64,000 nucleotides of DNA from Paramesorhizobium endophyticum (lineage in GTDB: Bacteria > Pseudomonadota > Alphaproteobacteria > Rhizobiales > Rhizobiaceae): positions 37,221-101,220 of the forward strand of contig NZ_BMHH01000018.1 in NCBI RefSeq assembly GCF_014640615.1. The letters are read 5' to 3'. Shown here one piece after another: positions 12,509-19,492 of the stretch (its first letter is position 1; each line of letters starts with the position of its first letter). Both the position numbers and the translations under genes were made by a program. The notes beneath the pieces were generated by a model. The model saw only the letters and a program-made list of their open reading frames with translations, had not been told where the DNA came from and searched no databases.

Positions 12509-13423
12509 ATGCAGCGTCCCGAAATTCCCGCCATCCTCCCCCCCGACCTCGAAGAGAAGAAAGCCATCGCCAGGGCCTGGTTCGAGGAACTGCGCGACAA
12601 GATATGCGCGACCTTCGAGCAGATCGAGGACGAGCTCGAAGGCCCGCTTTCCGACCGCGAGCCCGGCCGTTTTGTGCGTACCCCCTGGCAGCGCGACGAG
12701 GGCAAGGGCGGCGGCGGTGTGATGTCCATGATGTATGGCCGCGTCTTCGAGAAGGTCGGCGTCCATGTCTCGACCGTGTTCGGCGAGTTCAGCCCCGAAT
12801 TCCGTTCGCAAATTCCCGGCGCGGAAGAAGACCCGCGTTTCTGGGCGTCAGGCATTTCGCTCATCGCCCATCCGCAGAACCCCAACGTCCCCGCCGTGCA
12901 CATGAACACGCGCATGGTCGTCACCTCGCGCCAATGGTTCGGGGGCGGCGCGGACCTTACCCCGGTGCTCGACCGGCGCCGCACGCAGGAAGACCCCGAC
13001 AGCATCGCCTTCCACAAGGCGTTCAAGCTCGTCTGCGACCGCCACGCCCATGTCGCCGATTACGACAAGTTGAAGCAATGGTGCGACGAATATTTCTTCC
13101 TGCCCCACCGCAACGAGCCGCGCGGCATCGGCGGCATTTTCTTCGACTGGCTGCATTCGCCCGAGGAAGCCGGCGGCTGGGACGCAGATTTCGCCTTCAC
13201 CCGCGACGTCGGGCGCGGCTTCCTGGTGATGTATCCGCATATCGTGCGGCAGAATTTCAACCTCGACTGGACCGCGGAGGACCGGCACGAACAGCTCGTC
13301 CGCCGCGGCCGCTATGTCGAGTTCAACCTGCTCTACGACCGCGGGACCATCTTCGGTCTGAAGACGGGCGGGAATGTCGATGCGATCCTGTCGTCCATGC
13401 CGCCGGCGGTGAAGTGGCCGTGA
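12509..13423 (+). CDS. hemF: Oxygen-dependent coproporphyrinogen III oxidase
   Basis: 304 residues; converts coproporphyrinogen III to protoporphyrinogen IX with O2 in haem synthesis, in the cytoplasm. Family signatures are intact: the motif [15 protein letters not shown] (about residues 70-84), GGGADLTP (about 146-153) and [15 protein letters not shown] (about 197-211). Start ATG at 12509 has AAGGAT eleven bases upstream. Length matches the family (about 300). Single gene followed by an R2 repeat. Confidence 0.96.
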   Translation: MQRPEIPAILPPDLEEKKAIARAWFEELRDKICATFEQIEDELEGPLSDREPGRFVRTPWQRDEGKGGGGVMSMMYGRVFEKVGVHVSTVFGEFSPEFRSQIPGAEEDPRFWASGISLIAHPQNPNVPAVHMNTRMVVTSRQWFGGGADLTPVLDRRRTQEDPDSIAFHKAFKLVCDRHAHVADYDKLKQWCDEYFFLPHRNEPRGIGGIFFDWLHSPEEAGGWDADFAFTRDVGRGFLVMYPHIVRQNFNLDWTAEDRHEQLVRRGRYVEFNLLYDRGTIFGLKTGGNVDAILSSMPPAVKWP

Positions 13424-13450
13424 GTGGCGGGCGCCTCCATTGAAAGCTCG

Positions 13451-13630
13451 GTGGGACAGCGCCCCCCTCTGTCCTGCCGGACATCTCCCCCGCAAGGGGG
13501 GAGATTACGCTGTCATAGCCGTCCCGCACCAATCGCAAATGTCGCAATATGTGCGGTGATCGTCGTGCCAGCCAATCTCCCCCCTTGCGGGGGAGATGCC
13601 CGGCAGGGCAGAGGGGGGCGCTGTCCCGCC
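13451..13630. repeat. R2 intergenic element
   Basis: GGGACAGCGCCCCCCTCTG... opens the left arm and its near complement closes the right arm, with inner arms around ATCTCCCCC and a core containing CACCAATCGCAAATGTCGCA. Other copies: 26348-26518, 28061-28242, 32248-32441, 36237-36409, 44156-44333. Confidence 0.85.
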
Positions 13631-13669
13631 AGCATCTCAAATCAGAACTGCTAAAAGCTCGATTCCCTC

Positions 13670-13704
13670 CTAAAGAAATGAAAGGAGCCGGTCACCCGGC
13701 CCCT
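13670..13704 (-). terminator. Terminator after the yjhX-like gene
   Basis: On the minus strand, GGGGCCGG-GTGA-CCGGCTCC (13684-13704) folds into a strong stem and is followed by a T-rich run TTTCATTTCTTT. Confidence 0.7.
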
Positions 13705-13709
13705 CCCCT

Positions 13710-13964
13710 TCACCTGTTATTAGCCTGCGCCCGCACATTCAGCCGCCCCTGCATGGAAATGCGATAGGGACCGCCGGAGCGGGATTCGATCAGCCGTTTT
13801 CGCCGCAATTGCTGGAAGACCGCCATCGTGCAGTCGGCCAGCACATAGCCTTCGCGGGTGAAGCATTCGATTTCGGTGATGCGTCCGTCTTCGCGCAGAT
13901 GGCGGATATAGCCGCCTTGCGCCAGCACGTGCAGCACGCGCTGTTCAATGCGTGAGATATTCAT
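13710..13964 (-). CDS. YjhX family protein (putative toxin, UPF0386)
   Basis: 84 residues, very similar in pattern to Escherichia coli Yjh[19 protein letters not shown] at the N-terminus, [19 protein letters not shown] in the middle and [16 protein letters not shown] at the end. The length equals the family length when the start at 13964 is used; the frame is open up to 14090 but the extra 42 residues are not family-like. YjhX was proposed as the toxin of a type II pair with YjhQ, an acetyltransferase; I see no yjhQ-like gene next to it, so it stands alone here and may be simply a small winged-helix-like protein. Confidence 0.88.
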   Translation of the reverse strand: MNISRIEQRVLHVLAQGGYIRHLREDGRITEIECFTREGYVLADCTMAVFQQLRRKRLIESRSGGPYRISMQGRLNVRAQANNR

Positions 13965-14160
13965 CGTCGTTAATGCCTGGATGGAAACCATGACAAGCAC
14001 CGGCGCGCGCGGACAGGAAACACCCGCCCTCGGCCAATGCTGTTTCCGCTCCTGAACGTAACCGAAGAGAACGCCGTCAGCGTCGCTCAACGCGGCAATC
14101 GTTCGGAACGATCAGAGGCTTCCCACAATCTGAGACATCAACAATTCCGTATTCGAGGCA

Positions 14161-14182
14161 AAAGGGGCCTAAAAGGCTCCTT
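14161..14182 (-). terminator. Possible terminator after the hydroxylase gene
   Basis: On the minus strand AAGGAGCC-TTTT-AGGCCCCTTTTG forms a short stem with one mismatch followed by TTTTG, 40 bases after the stop of the hydroxylase gene. The rest of the gap 13965-14221 shows no gene. Confidence 0.45.
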
Positions 14183-14221
14183 CCGCTCATCTAAAAGCGC
14201 CGCTGCCGGAAGTCAAATGCT

Positions 14222-15058
14222 TCACGTCTTCGGCTGGTTGCGCAGCCTTTCGGCCTCGGCATAGAATTTCTTTTCCCACTCATTGTGGTTGTCCAGCCCC
14301 TCCTTGATGAAGGGCGTGAAGATAGCGAGGTTCATCAGGCACCAGTTGACGAAACGCGCCGGGAATTTCAGCGGCTTGACGAAATCGACGAACAGCACCA
14401 CGCGCGTCTTGTCCGTATGGTTCCATGCCTCGTGCTCATAGGCGTCGTCGAAGATCAGCACCTTGCCCTCGTGCCAGTGGCATACCTGCTTGTCGACGCG
14501 GATGGCGAGCTTGTCGTTCGGCTCCGGCACGATCAGCCCCAGATGTAGCCGCAGCACGCCATTATAAGGCCCGCGATGCGGCGGCAGGTGCTTGCCCGGC
14601 TCGAAGATCGAGAACATCGCCGTCGTCAGGCCCGGTATCTTGTTGACGATGCGCCAGGTTTCCGGGCAGGCCTTGATGTTCTGCTCCGACTTCACGCCGA
14701 AGCCGAGCAGGAAGAAGGTCTTCCAGCGATTGTCCGAGGAAATGGTCTTCACATCGGTCGAAATGTCATGGAAGGAGGGCAGCTCGCTCTGGCGCTCCAG
14801 CACCTTGTCCAATTCCCTGCGGATGAGCGGCCATTCCTTCTCGATGTCAGCCGCCCAGGGAAAGGTCGCGTTGTCATAAACCGGCGGATTACCGAGCTTG
14901 GCATATTTCAGATTGAGCCGCTCGGCCCAGGCAACGATGGCCATGAAGAAGCGGGTGATCGGGCTTGGCCGCTCCATGGGCGCGATGCCCTCGGTTCCGA
15001 ATTTCTGCTGGGCTTCGGATGAGGCTTGTTGCTGTATCGATGGATCGAGACTGGTCAT
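14222..15058 (-). CDS. Aspartyl/asparaginyl beta-hydroxylase family, LpxO-like lipid A hydroxylase
   Basis: 278 residues. Fe(II)/2-oxoglutarate dioxygenase of the Asp/Asn beta-hydroxylase family, the family of LpxO, which 2-hydroxylates an acyl chain of lipid A on the cytoplasmic face of the inner membrane. The iron-binding elements are visible: PPHRGPYNGVLRLHLGL (about residues 156-172) and YEHEAWNHTDKTRVVLFVDF (about 203-222). A hydrophobic segment lies near 33-48 (FFMAIVAWAE), and WCLMNLAIFTPFI near the C-terminus. Start at 15058 (MTSLDPSIQQ) chosen over the longer frame from 15082 because GGAG stands about ten bases upstream. Lipid A as substrate is inferred from family. Confidence 0.82.
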   Translation of the reverse strand: MTSLDPSIQQQASSEAQQKFGTEGIAPMERPSPITRFFMAIVAWAERLNLKYAKLGNPPVYDNATFPWAADIEKEWPLIRRELDKVLERQSELPSFHDISTDVKTISSDNRWKTFFLLGFGVKSEQNIKACPETWRIVNKIPGLTTAMFSIFEPGKHLPPHRGPYNGVLRLHLGLIVPEPNDKLAIRVDKQVCHWHEGKVLIFDDAYEHEAWNHTDKTRVVLFVDFVKPLKFPARFVNWCLMNLAIFTPFIKEGLDNHNEWEKKFYAEAERLRNQPKT

Positions 15059-15131
15059 TTCACTCAACTCCAACAAGAACACTCTGCGCCGGGCGCAATA
15101 GAGAACGATTGCGGCTTAGTTTTGCCGGCCA

Positions 15132-16403
15132 TCAACTGTTCGTTTCATTTCCGTTAACCTTGCCCAGCAGCGCCTCGCGGTCAAGTTTAAAACCGGAATC
15201 GATCCAGATTGTCTCAAGCGACCGCAGCATCTCTCCAAGCCTTGGTCCCTTTTTGACACCCAGCGCCAGCAGATCGCCGCCCGTCACCGGAAACACGGGC
15301 GCTTCATAGCCATCCACAGCCTCTAGAAGGCGCGCGAAGCCGCCAGCGCGGATCATCGCCTTGTCGCTGCCGATTGCCTCCTGCCGCGCCGCCGCATAGA
15401 CCAGTTGGATGCGGTCGCGCACGGCCTGCTTGTTGCCGCGATAGACGATCTTCTTCAGCGCCTGTTCGGAAAATTCCGGCCCCACCGTACCGGCCCGCGC
15501 CCAAGCCTCTAGCCGCGCCCGCTCGGCATTGGACATTTTGAGCCGCGCGCCCAGCGCCTCCATTCGCTCCGCGTTCGGCGGCACGATGCTCATCAGCCGC
15601 AGCAGCGGGTCAGCCGGCCAGCCCAGATCCTGTTCGGCGCGCACCAGGCCATGAATGGCGTCGATCCCCCATTTCTCGCTTTCGGGCAGTATAAGGGTGA
15701 GAACCCCCGTCTGCCGCATCCAGAGCAGCGCGCGCGAAGGGTCGGGCGCTAAGAGGAGCTTCTTGATCTCCTCCCACACCCGCTCCTTGGACAGACCAGT
15801 CAGCCCATCCTTTAGCCGGTTGCAGGCTTTGAGCCCCTGCGTTTCGGGCCGCCCCGAGCCGTACCAGGCAAAAAAGCGGAAGAAACGCAGTATGCGCAAA
15901 TAATCCTCGCGGATACGCGTCTCCGCGTCGCCGATGAAGCGCAGCGTCCGCGCCTCGATATCCTTGAGGCCACCGGCCGGGTCGATCACCGTTCCGTCCG
16001 CCCGCGCGTAAAGCGCATTGATGGTGAAGTCGCGGCGCTCCGCATCCGCCTTCCAGTCGCGGCCGAAGGCGACCTTGGCCCGGCGGCCATCAGTCTCCAC
16101 ATCGGCGCGCAGCGTCGTCACCTCATAGGGCTTGCCCGCGGCCACGACCGTCACCGTTCCGTGGTCGATCCCGGTCGGCACCGCCTTGAAGCCGAGCGCG
16201 GTGGCCCGCCTCGCGGTTTCGTCAGGCAAGGTGGTCGTCGCGATATCGATATCGCCCACTTTCTCGCCTATCAGCGTATTGCGCACCGCCCCGCCGACAA
16301 TTCGCGCCTCCTCCCCGCCCTCGCAAAGCGCCGCCAGCAGCGCCTGCAAATGTTTGTTGGCAAGCCATGGCGCGCGGTCGGAGATGGAAATGGTGTCGTT
16401 CAT
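15132..16403 (-). CDS. cca: CCA-adding enzyme / poly(A) polymerase family tRNA nucleotidyltransferase
   Basis: 423 residues. Class II nucleotidyltransferase that repairs or adds the 3' CCA of tRNA. The catalytic core shows IVGGAVRN (35-42) and DIDIAT (51-56), the two metal-binding aspartates being Asp51 and Asp53; the RRDFTINAL motif (about 113-121) and the tRNA-binding EDYLRILRFFRFFA segment (about 159-172) follow. The ATG at 16403 is used because translation upstream of it reads into an R3/R2 repeat. In the same direction as the DUF1285 gene, from which it is separated by that repeat. Confidence 0.94.
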   Translation of the reverse strand: MNDTISISDRAPWLANKHLQALLAALCEGGEEARIVGGAVRNTLIGEKVGDIDIATTTLPDETARRATALGFKAVPTGIDHGTVTVVAAGKPYEVTTLRADVETDGRRAKVAFGRDWKADAERRDFTINALYARADGTVIDPAGGLKDIEARTLRFIGDAETRIREDYLRILRFFRFFAWYGSGRPETQGLKACNRLKDGLTGLSKERVWEEIKKLLLAPDPSRALLWMRQTGVLTLILPESEKWGIDAIHGLVRAEQDLGWPADPLLRLMSIVPPNAERMEALGARLKMSNAERARLEAWARAGTVGPEFSEQALKKIVYRGNKQAVRDRIQLVYAAARQEAIGSDKAMIRAGGFARLLEAVDGYEAPVFPVTGGDLLALGVKKGPRLGEMLRSLETIWIDSGFKLDREALLGKVNGNETNS

Positions 16404-16435
16404 GCGTTCCCCTTGAATGGAAATGTCGGCGAGGC

Positions 16436-16650
16436 GATACCCCCCTCTGCCCGAGGGGGCCGCGCTGGCGCCCTCCTTCCCCCTTGCGGGGAAGGTGGGC
16501 GCGTTAGCGGACGGATGGGGGTGGTGACGTTTGCGCTTTTGCTGGAGAAAGTGGCGCAAACGTCACCACCCCCACCCGGCCCTTCGGGCCACCTTCCCCG
16601 CAAGGGGGAGGGAGGGCGCGCGGCCAGTCCGGCAGGACAGAGGGGGGTAA
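16436..16650. repeat. R3 element, apparently nested in R2-like arms
   Basis: An R3 element at 16471-16620 is bracketed by short R2-arm fragments: CCCCCCTCTGCCC at about 16439 and GGCAGGACAGAGGGGGG at about 16631. Elsewhere these R2 arms flank their own core, so R3 seems to have replaced or entered an R2 element. Confidence 0.7.
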
Positions 16651-16662
16651 ACTGCGCTGCCA

Positions 16663-17307
16663 TCAAACCATATCCCCCTTCAACCCTTCCGCAGCCATAA
16701 TCGTAAACACCGCCCCCCGCGACCGCACCACGAACATCAACCGCCCCTCAATTTCCATTTCCTCTCCCAGCGCCACCAGATCATACATCACTGGCCGCGC
16801 CAGCAAGGCCTCCAACCGCCCGCGCACCCTCAAATACGGCTTCAGCCCGCCATTCTCCGGCGCGATCTCGAAACGCAGCGGGTGCTCCGGCCCGGCCTCC
16901 ACCACATCGCCCACATTGGTGCGGAAGGTCAGCGCCTGAGTCGCGCCCTCTCCCGTCACGCTCATCTCGACGGCCAGGAACGGCGCATCCTCCACCCTGA
17001 TGTCGACTTTTTCCACAGGCGTGACGAGATAGGTCCGACCGTCCTCATCCTTGCGCAGGATAGTCGAAAACAGCCGCACCAAGGGCTGGCGGCCAATCGG
17101 CGTGCCCATGTAGAACCATGTGCCGTCGGCGCGGATTTCCATGTCGATATCGCCGCAGAAATCGGGATTCCACATCTCCACCGGCGGCAGGCCCTTTTCG
17201 CCCGCCTCGGCCCGCGCGCGCGAAATCAGCGCCTCCAGCCCGGAAACCTTTTCGCCGTCCGCTTGAGAATGTCCCTGGCCCTTTTCCATGCGACTCGAAT
17301 TATCCAT
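16663..17307 (-). CDS. DUF1285 domain-containing protein
   Basis: 214 residues, matching the DUF1285 family in layout: PVEMWNPDFCGDIDMEIRADGTWFYMGTPIGRQPLVRLFSTIL is the family's central signature (starts about residue 42), followed by an EDGRTYLVTPVEKV strand. Function unknown; structures of the family suggest a small beta-rich ligand-binding fold. Soluble, cytoplasmic. The start at 17307 is the first ATG; a second at 17289 is possible. It lies divergent from the moxR operon. Confidence 0.86.
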   Translation of the reverse strand: MDNSSRMEKGQGHSQADGEKVSGLEALISRARAEAGEKGLPPVEMWNPDFCGDIDMEIRADGTWFYMGTPIGRQPLVRLFSTILRKDEDGRTYLVTPVEKVDIRVEDAPFLAVEMSVTGEGATQALTFRTNVGDVVEAGPEHPLRFEIAPENGGLKPYLRVRGRLEALLARPVMYDLVALGEEMEIEGRLMFVVRSRGAVFTIMAAEGLKGDMV

Positions 17308-17396
17308 CGATCGTTAAGGATACGCCATCAAATAGTCACCGTCTCACGGCTTGTCAGCAGGTCACAGTCGTTTAACCTATTTGCGGACTATGATGC

Positions 17397-17569
17397 CCTT
17401 TCACCCTCGTGGTTCGAGGCTCCCTTCGGTCGCACCTCACCATGAGGGTGAAAGGGCGCCTTGCGGCTTCACTGTGAGGATGAGAGCATCGACGCTCCAA
17501 TAGCCCTCATGGTGAGGTGCGAATGGAGCGCAGCGGAATTCGCCTCGAACCACGAGGGCGCTTGGCGGC
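17397..17569. repeat. R4 intergenic element upstream of moxR
   Basis: Arms 17397-17461 (CACCCTCGTGGTTCGAGGCT...) and 17500-17569 (CCCTCATGGTGAGGTGCGAA...) are related by inversion. Lies between DUF1285 and moxR, so it occupies the shared promoter region. Confidence 0.75.
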
Positions 17570-17588
17570 GGAAGATTGAGAGGGAAAT

Positions 17589-18596
17589 ATGAGCGTTATT
17601 GAAAAGACCGGCACCATCGACCCCAAAGCCCTCGTTGCCGAAGCCGAGCGCGCGCTGGCCGACATCGCGAAAATCCGCGAAGGCGTGGGCACCGTCATCT
17701 TCGGCCAGGAAAGCGTGGTCGAGCGCACCCTGGTGGCGCTGCTGGCGGGTGGGCATGCGCTGCTGGTGGGGCTCCCCGGTCTCGCCAAGACCAAGCTGGT
17801 GGAGACGCTGGGCACGGTGCTGGGCCTCGATGAGCGCCGCATCCAGTTCACCCCCGATCTGATGCCATCTGATATCATCGGCTCGGAAGTGATGGAGCAG
17901 GATGCCGATGGCCGCCGCTCCTTCCGCTATATCAAAGGTCCAATCTTCGCCCAGTTGCTGATGGCGGACGAGATCAACCGCGCCAGCCCGCGCACGCAGT
18001 CCGCGCTTTTGCAGGCGATGCAGGAATATCATGTGACGGTCGCAGGCGAGCGCCACGACCTCCCCTCGCCCTTCCACGTGCTGGCGACGCAGAACCCACT
18101 GGAGCAGGAAGGCACCTACCCGCTGCCCGAGGCGCAGCTCGACCGCTTCCTGATGCAGATCGACATTTTCTATCCGGAACTCGAGGCCGAGCGGCGCATT
18201 CTCCTGGAAACCACCGGTACTTCGGAGGCGAAGGCGAGCACTGTCATCAGTGCCACAAGGTTGAAGGAGATGCAGACGCTCATCCGCCGCATGCCGGTTT
18301 CGGAAACGGTCGTGGACGCCATTCTGAAACTGGTGCGCTCCGCCCGCCCCGGCGCGGGCAATGCCGAGGCTGACCGCCATATTGCCTGGGGCCCCGGCCC
18401 GCGCGCCAGCCAGGCGATGATGCTCTGCGCCCGCGCCCGCGCGCTTTACGATGGCCGCCTCGCCCCCTCCGTCGACGATGTGAAGGCGCTGGCCGAGCCC
18501 GTGCTCCAGCACCGCATGGCGCTGACCTTCGCCGCCCGTGCCGATGGCATGAATGTCCGTGACGTCATCGGCAATCTTGTGAAGGCAGCCATTTGA
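17589..18596 (+). CDS. MoxR-type AAA ATPase
   Basis: 335 residues. MoxR ATPases act as chaperones that mature or activate partner proteins, usually with a VWA or DUF58 protein encoded next door, as here. Walker A GLPGLAKTK (61-69), Walker B in LLMADEINRASPRTQSALLQAM (starts about 121), and sensor motifs ATQNPLEQEGTYPLPEAQLDRF are all intact. Start ATG at 17589 is preceded by GAGGGAAAT. First gene of a four-gene operon: its stop (TGA, 18594-18596) overlaps the next start. Confidence 0.94.
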   Translation: MSVIEKTGTIDPKALVAEAERALADIAKIREGVGTVIFGQESVVERTLVALLAGGHALLVGLPGLAKTKLVETLGTVLGLDERRIQFTPDLMPSDIIGSEVMEQDADGRRSFRYIKGPIFAQLLMADEINRASPRTQSALLQAMQEYHVTVAGERHDLPSPFHVLATQNPLEQEGTYPLPEAQLDRFLMQIDIFYPELEAERRILLETTGTSEAKASTVISATRLKEMQTLIRRMPVSETVVDAILKLVRSARPGAGNAEADRHIAWGPGPRASQAMMLCARARALYDGRLAPSVDDVKALAEPVLQHRMALTFAARADGMNVRDVIGNLVKAAI

Positions 18597-19492
18597 TGGC
18601 GGCGCTCGGGCGAGAGGTTGAGCCGGTCGCCAAAAGCGACGCGCTTGCCCGCGCCAGGCAGCGCGCCGCGATGGTGCCCGACCTCCTGGTCGAGGCCCGG
18701 CGCGTGGCGAATACCGCCGTTTCCGGCTGGCATGGCCGACGGCGGCGCGGCATGGGCGAGAATTTCTGGCAGTTCCGCCCCTATACCCAGGGCGAGGCGC
18801 TGTCGCGCATCGACTGGCGGCGCTCCGCCCGCGACGACCATACCTATGTGCGCGACCGCGAATGGGAAGCGGCGCATACGGTCTGGCTCTGGGCCGATCC
18901 TTCCGCCTCCATGCTCTACCAGTCCAGCCATACCGATGTTTCCAAGGAGTGGCGCTCGCTGATCGTCACGTTGGCGCTGGCGGAGCTTCTGTCGCGCGGC
19001 GGCGAGCGCATCGCCTTTCCGGGCGTCATCGATCCATTCTCGGCCCGCAACGGCGCAGAGAGACTTGCGACCGCACTTTCCCACTCCGCCAATCTCGCCC
19101 CCCTGCCCGATGTCGGCAATATCAGGCGCTTTTCCGACGTCGTGCTCGTCAGCGATTTTCTCCATCCGGTTGATGAATCGCTGGCGCTGCTCGACCGCCT
19201 GGCGCGGCGCGGCGCCCATGCCCACCTCGTCGAAATCGCCGACCCGGCGGAGGAAGCCTTCCCCTATTCCGGCCGCACCGAATTTCGCGACCCCGAGACC
19301 GGCGCACGGATCACGGCGGGCCGGGCGGAATCCTACGCCGAGGAATACCGGCGGCTTTACCTCGCCCGCCGCGACACGCTCGCCGCTTTCTGCCGCAGGC
19401 TTGGCTGGAGCTACACCGTCAACCGCACCGACCGCCCGGCTTCAGAAGCGCTGATGCGGGTGCATATGCATTTGGGCGGAGGCGCGGCATGA
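18596..19492 (+). CDS. DUF58 domain-containing protein
   Basis: 298 residues. DUF58 proteins accompany MoxR ATPases and have a degenerate VWA-like fold. The family core is clear: GMGENFWQFRPYTQGEALSRIDWRRSAR (about residues 51-78) followed by DHTYVRDREWEAAHTVWLWAD. I take the ATG at 18596, which overlaps the moxR stop by one base (TGATG), implying translational coupling. The stop overlaps the next gene's start as ATGA. Confidence 0.92.
   Translation: MAALGREVEPVAKSDALARARQRAAMVPDLLVEARRVANTAVSGWHGRRRRGMGENFWQFRPYTQGEALSRIDWRRSARDDHTYVRDREWEAAHTVWLWADPSASMLYQSSHTDVSKEWRSLIVTLALAELLSRGGERIAFPGVIDPFSARNGAERLATALSHSANLAPLPDVGNIRRFSDVVLVSDFLHPVDESLALLDRLARRGAHAHLVEIADPAEEAFPYSGRTEFRDPETGARITAGRAESYAEEYRRLYLARRDTLAAFCRRLGWSYTVNRTDRPASEALMRVHMHLGGGAA

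Noticed and set aside
13323..13654. Open frames reading RGRCPAGQRGALS in the R2 elements
   Set aside because: The same peptide appears at every R2 copy because of the shared arms; a repeat artefact, not genes.
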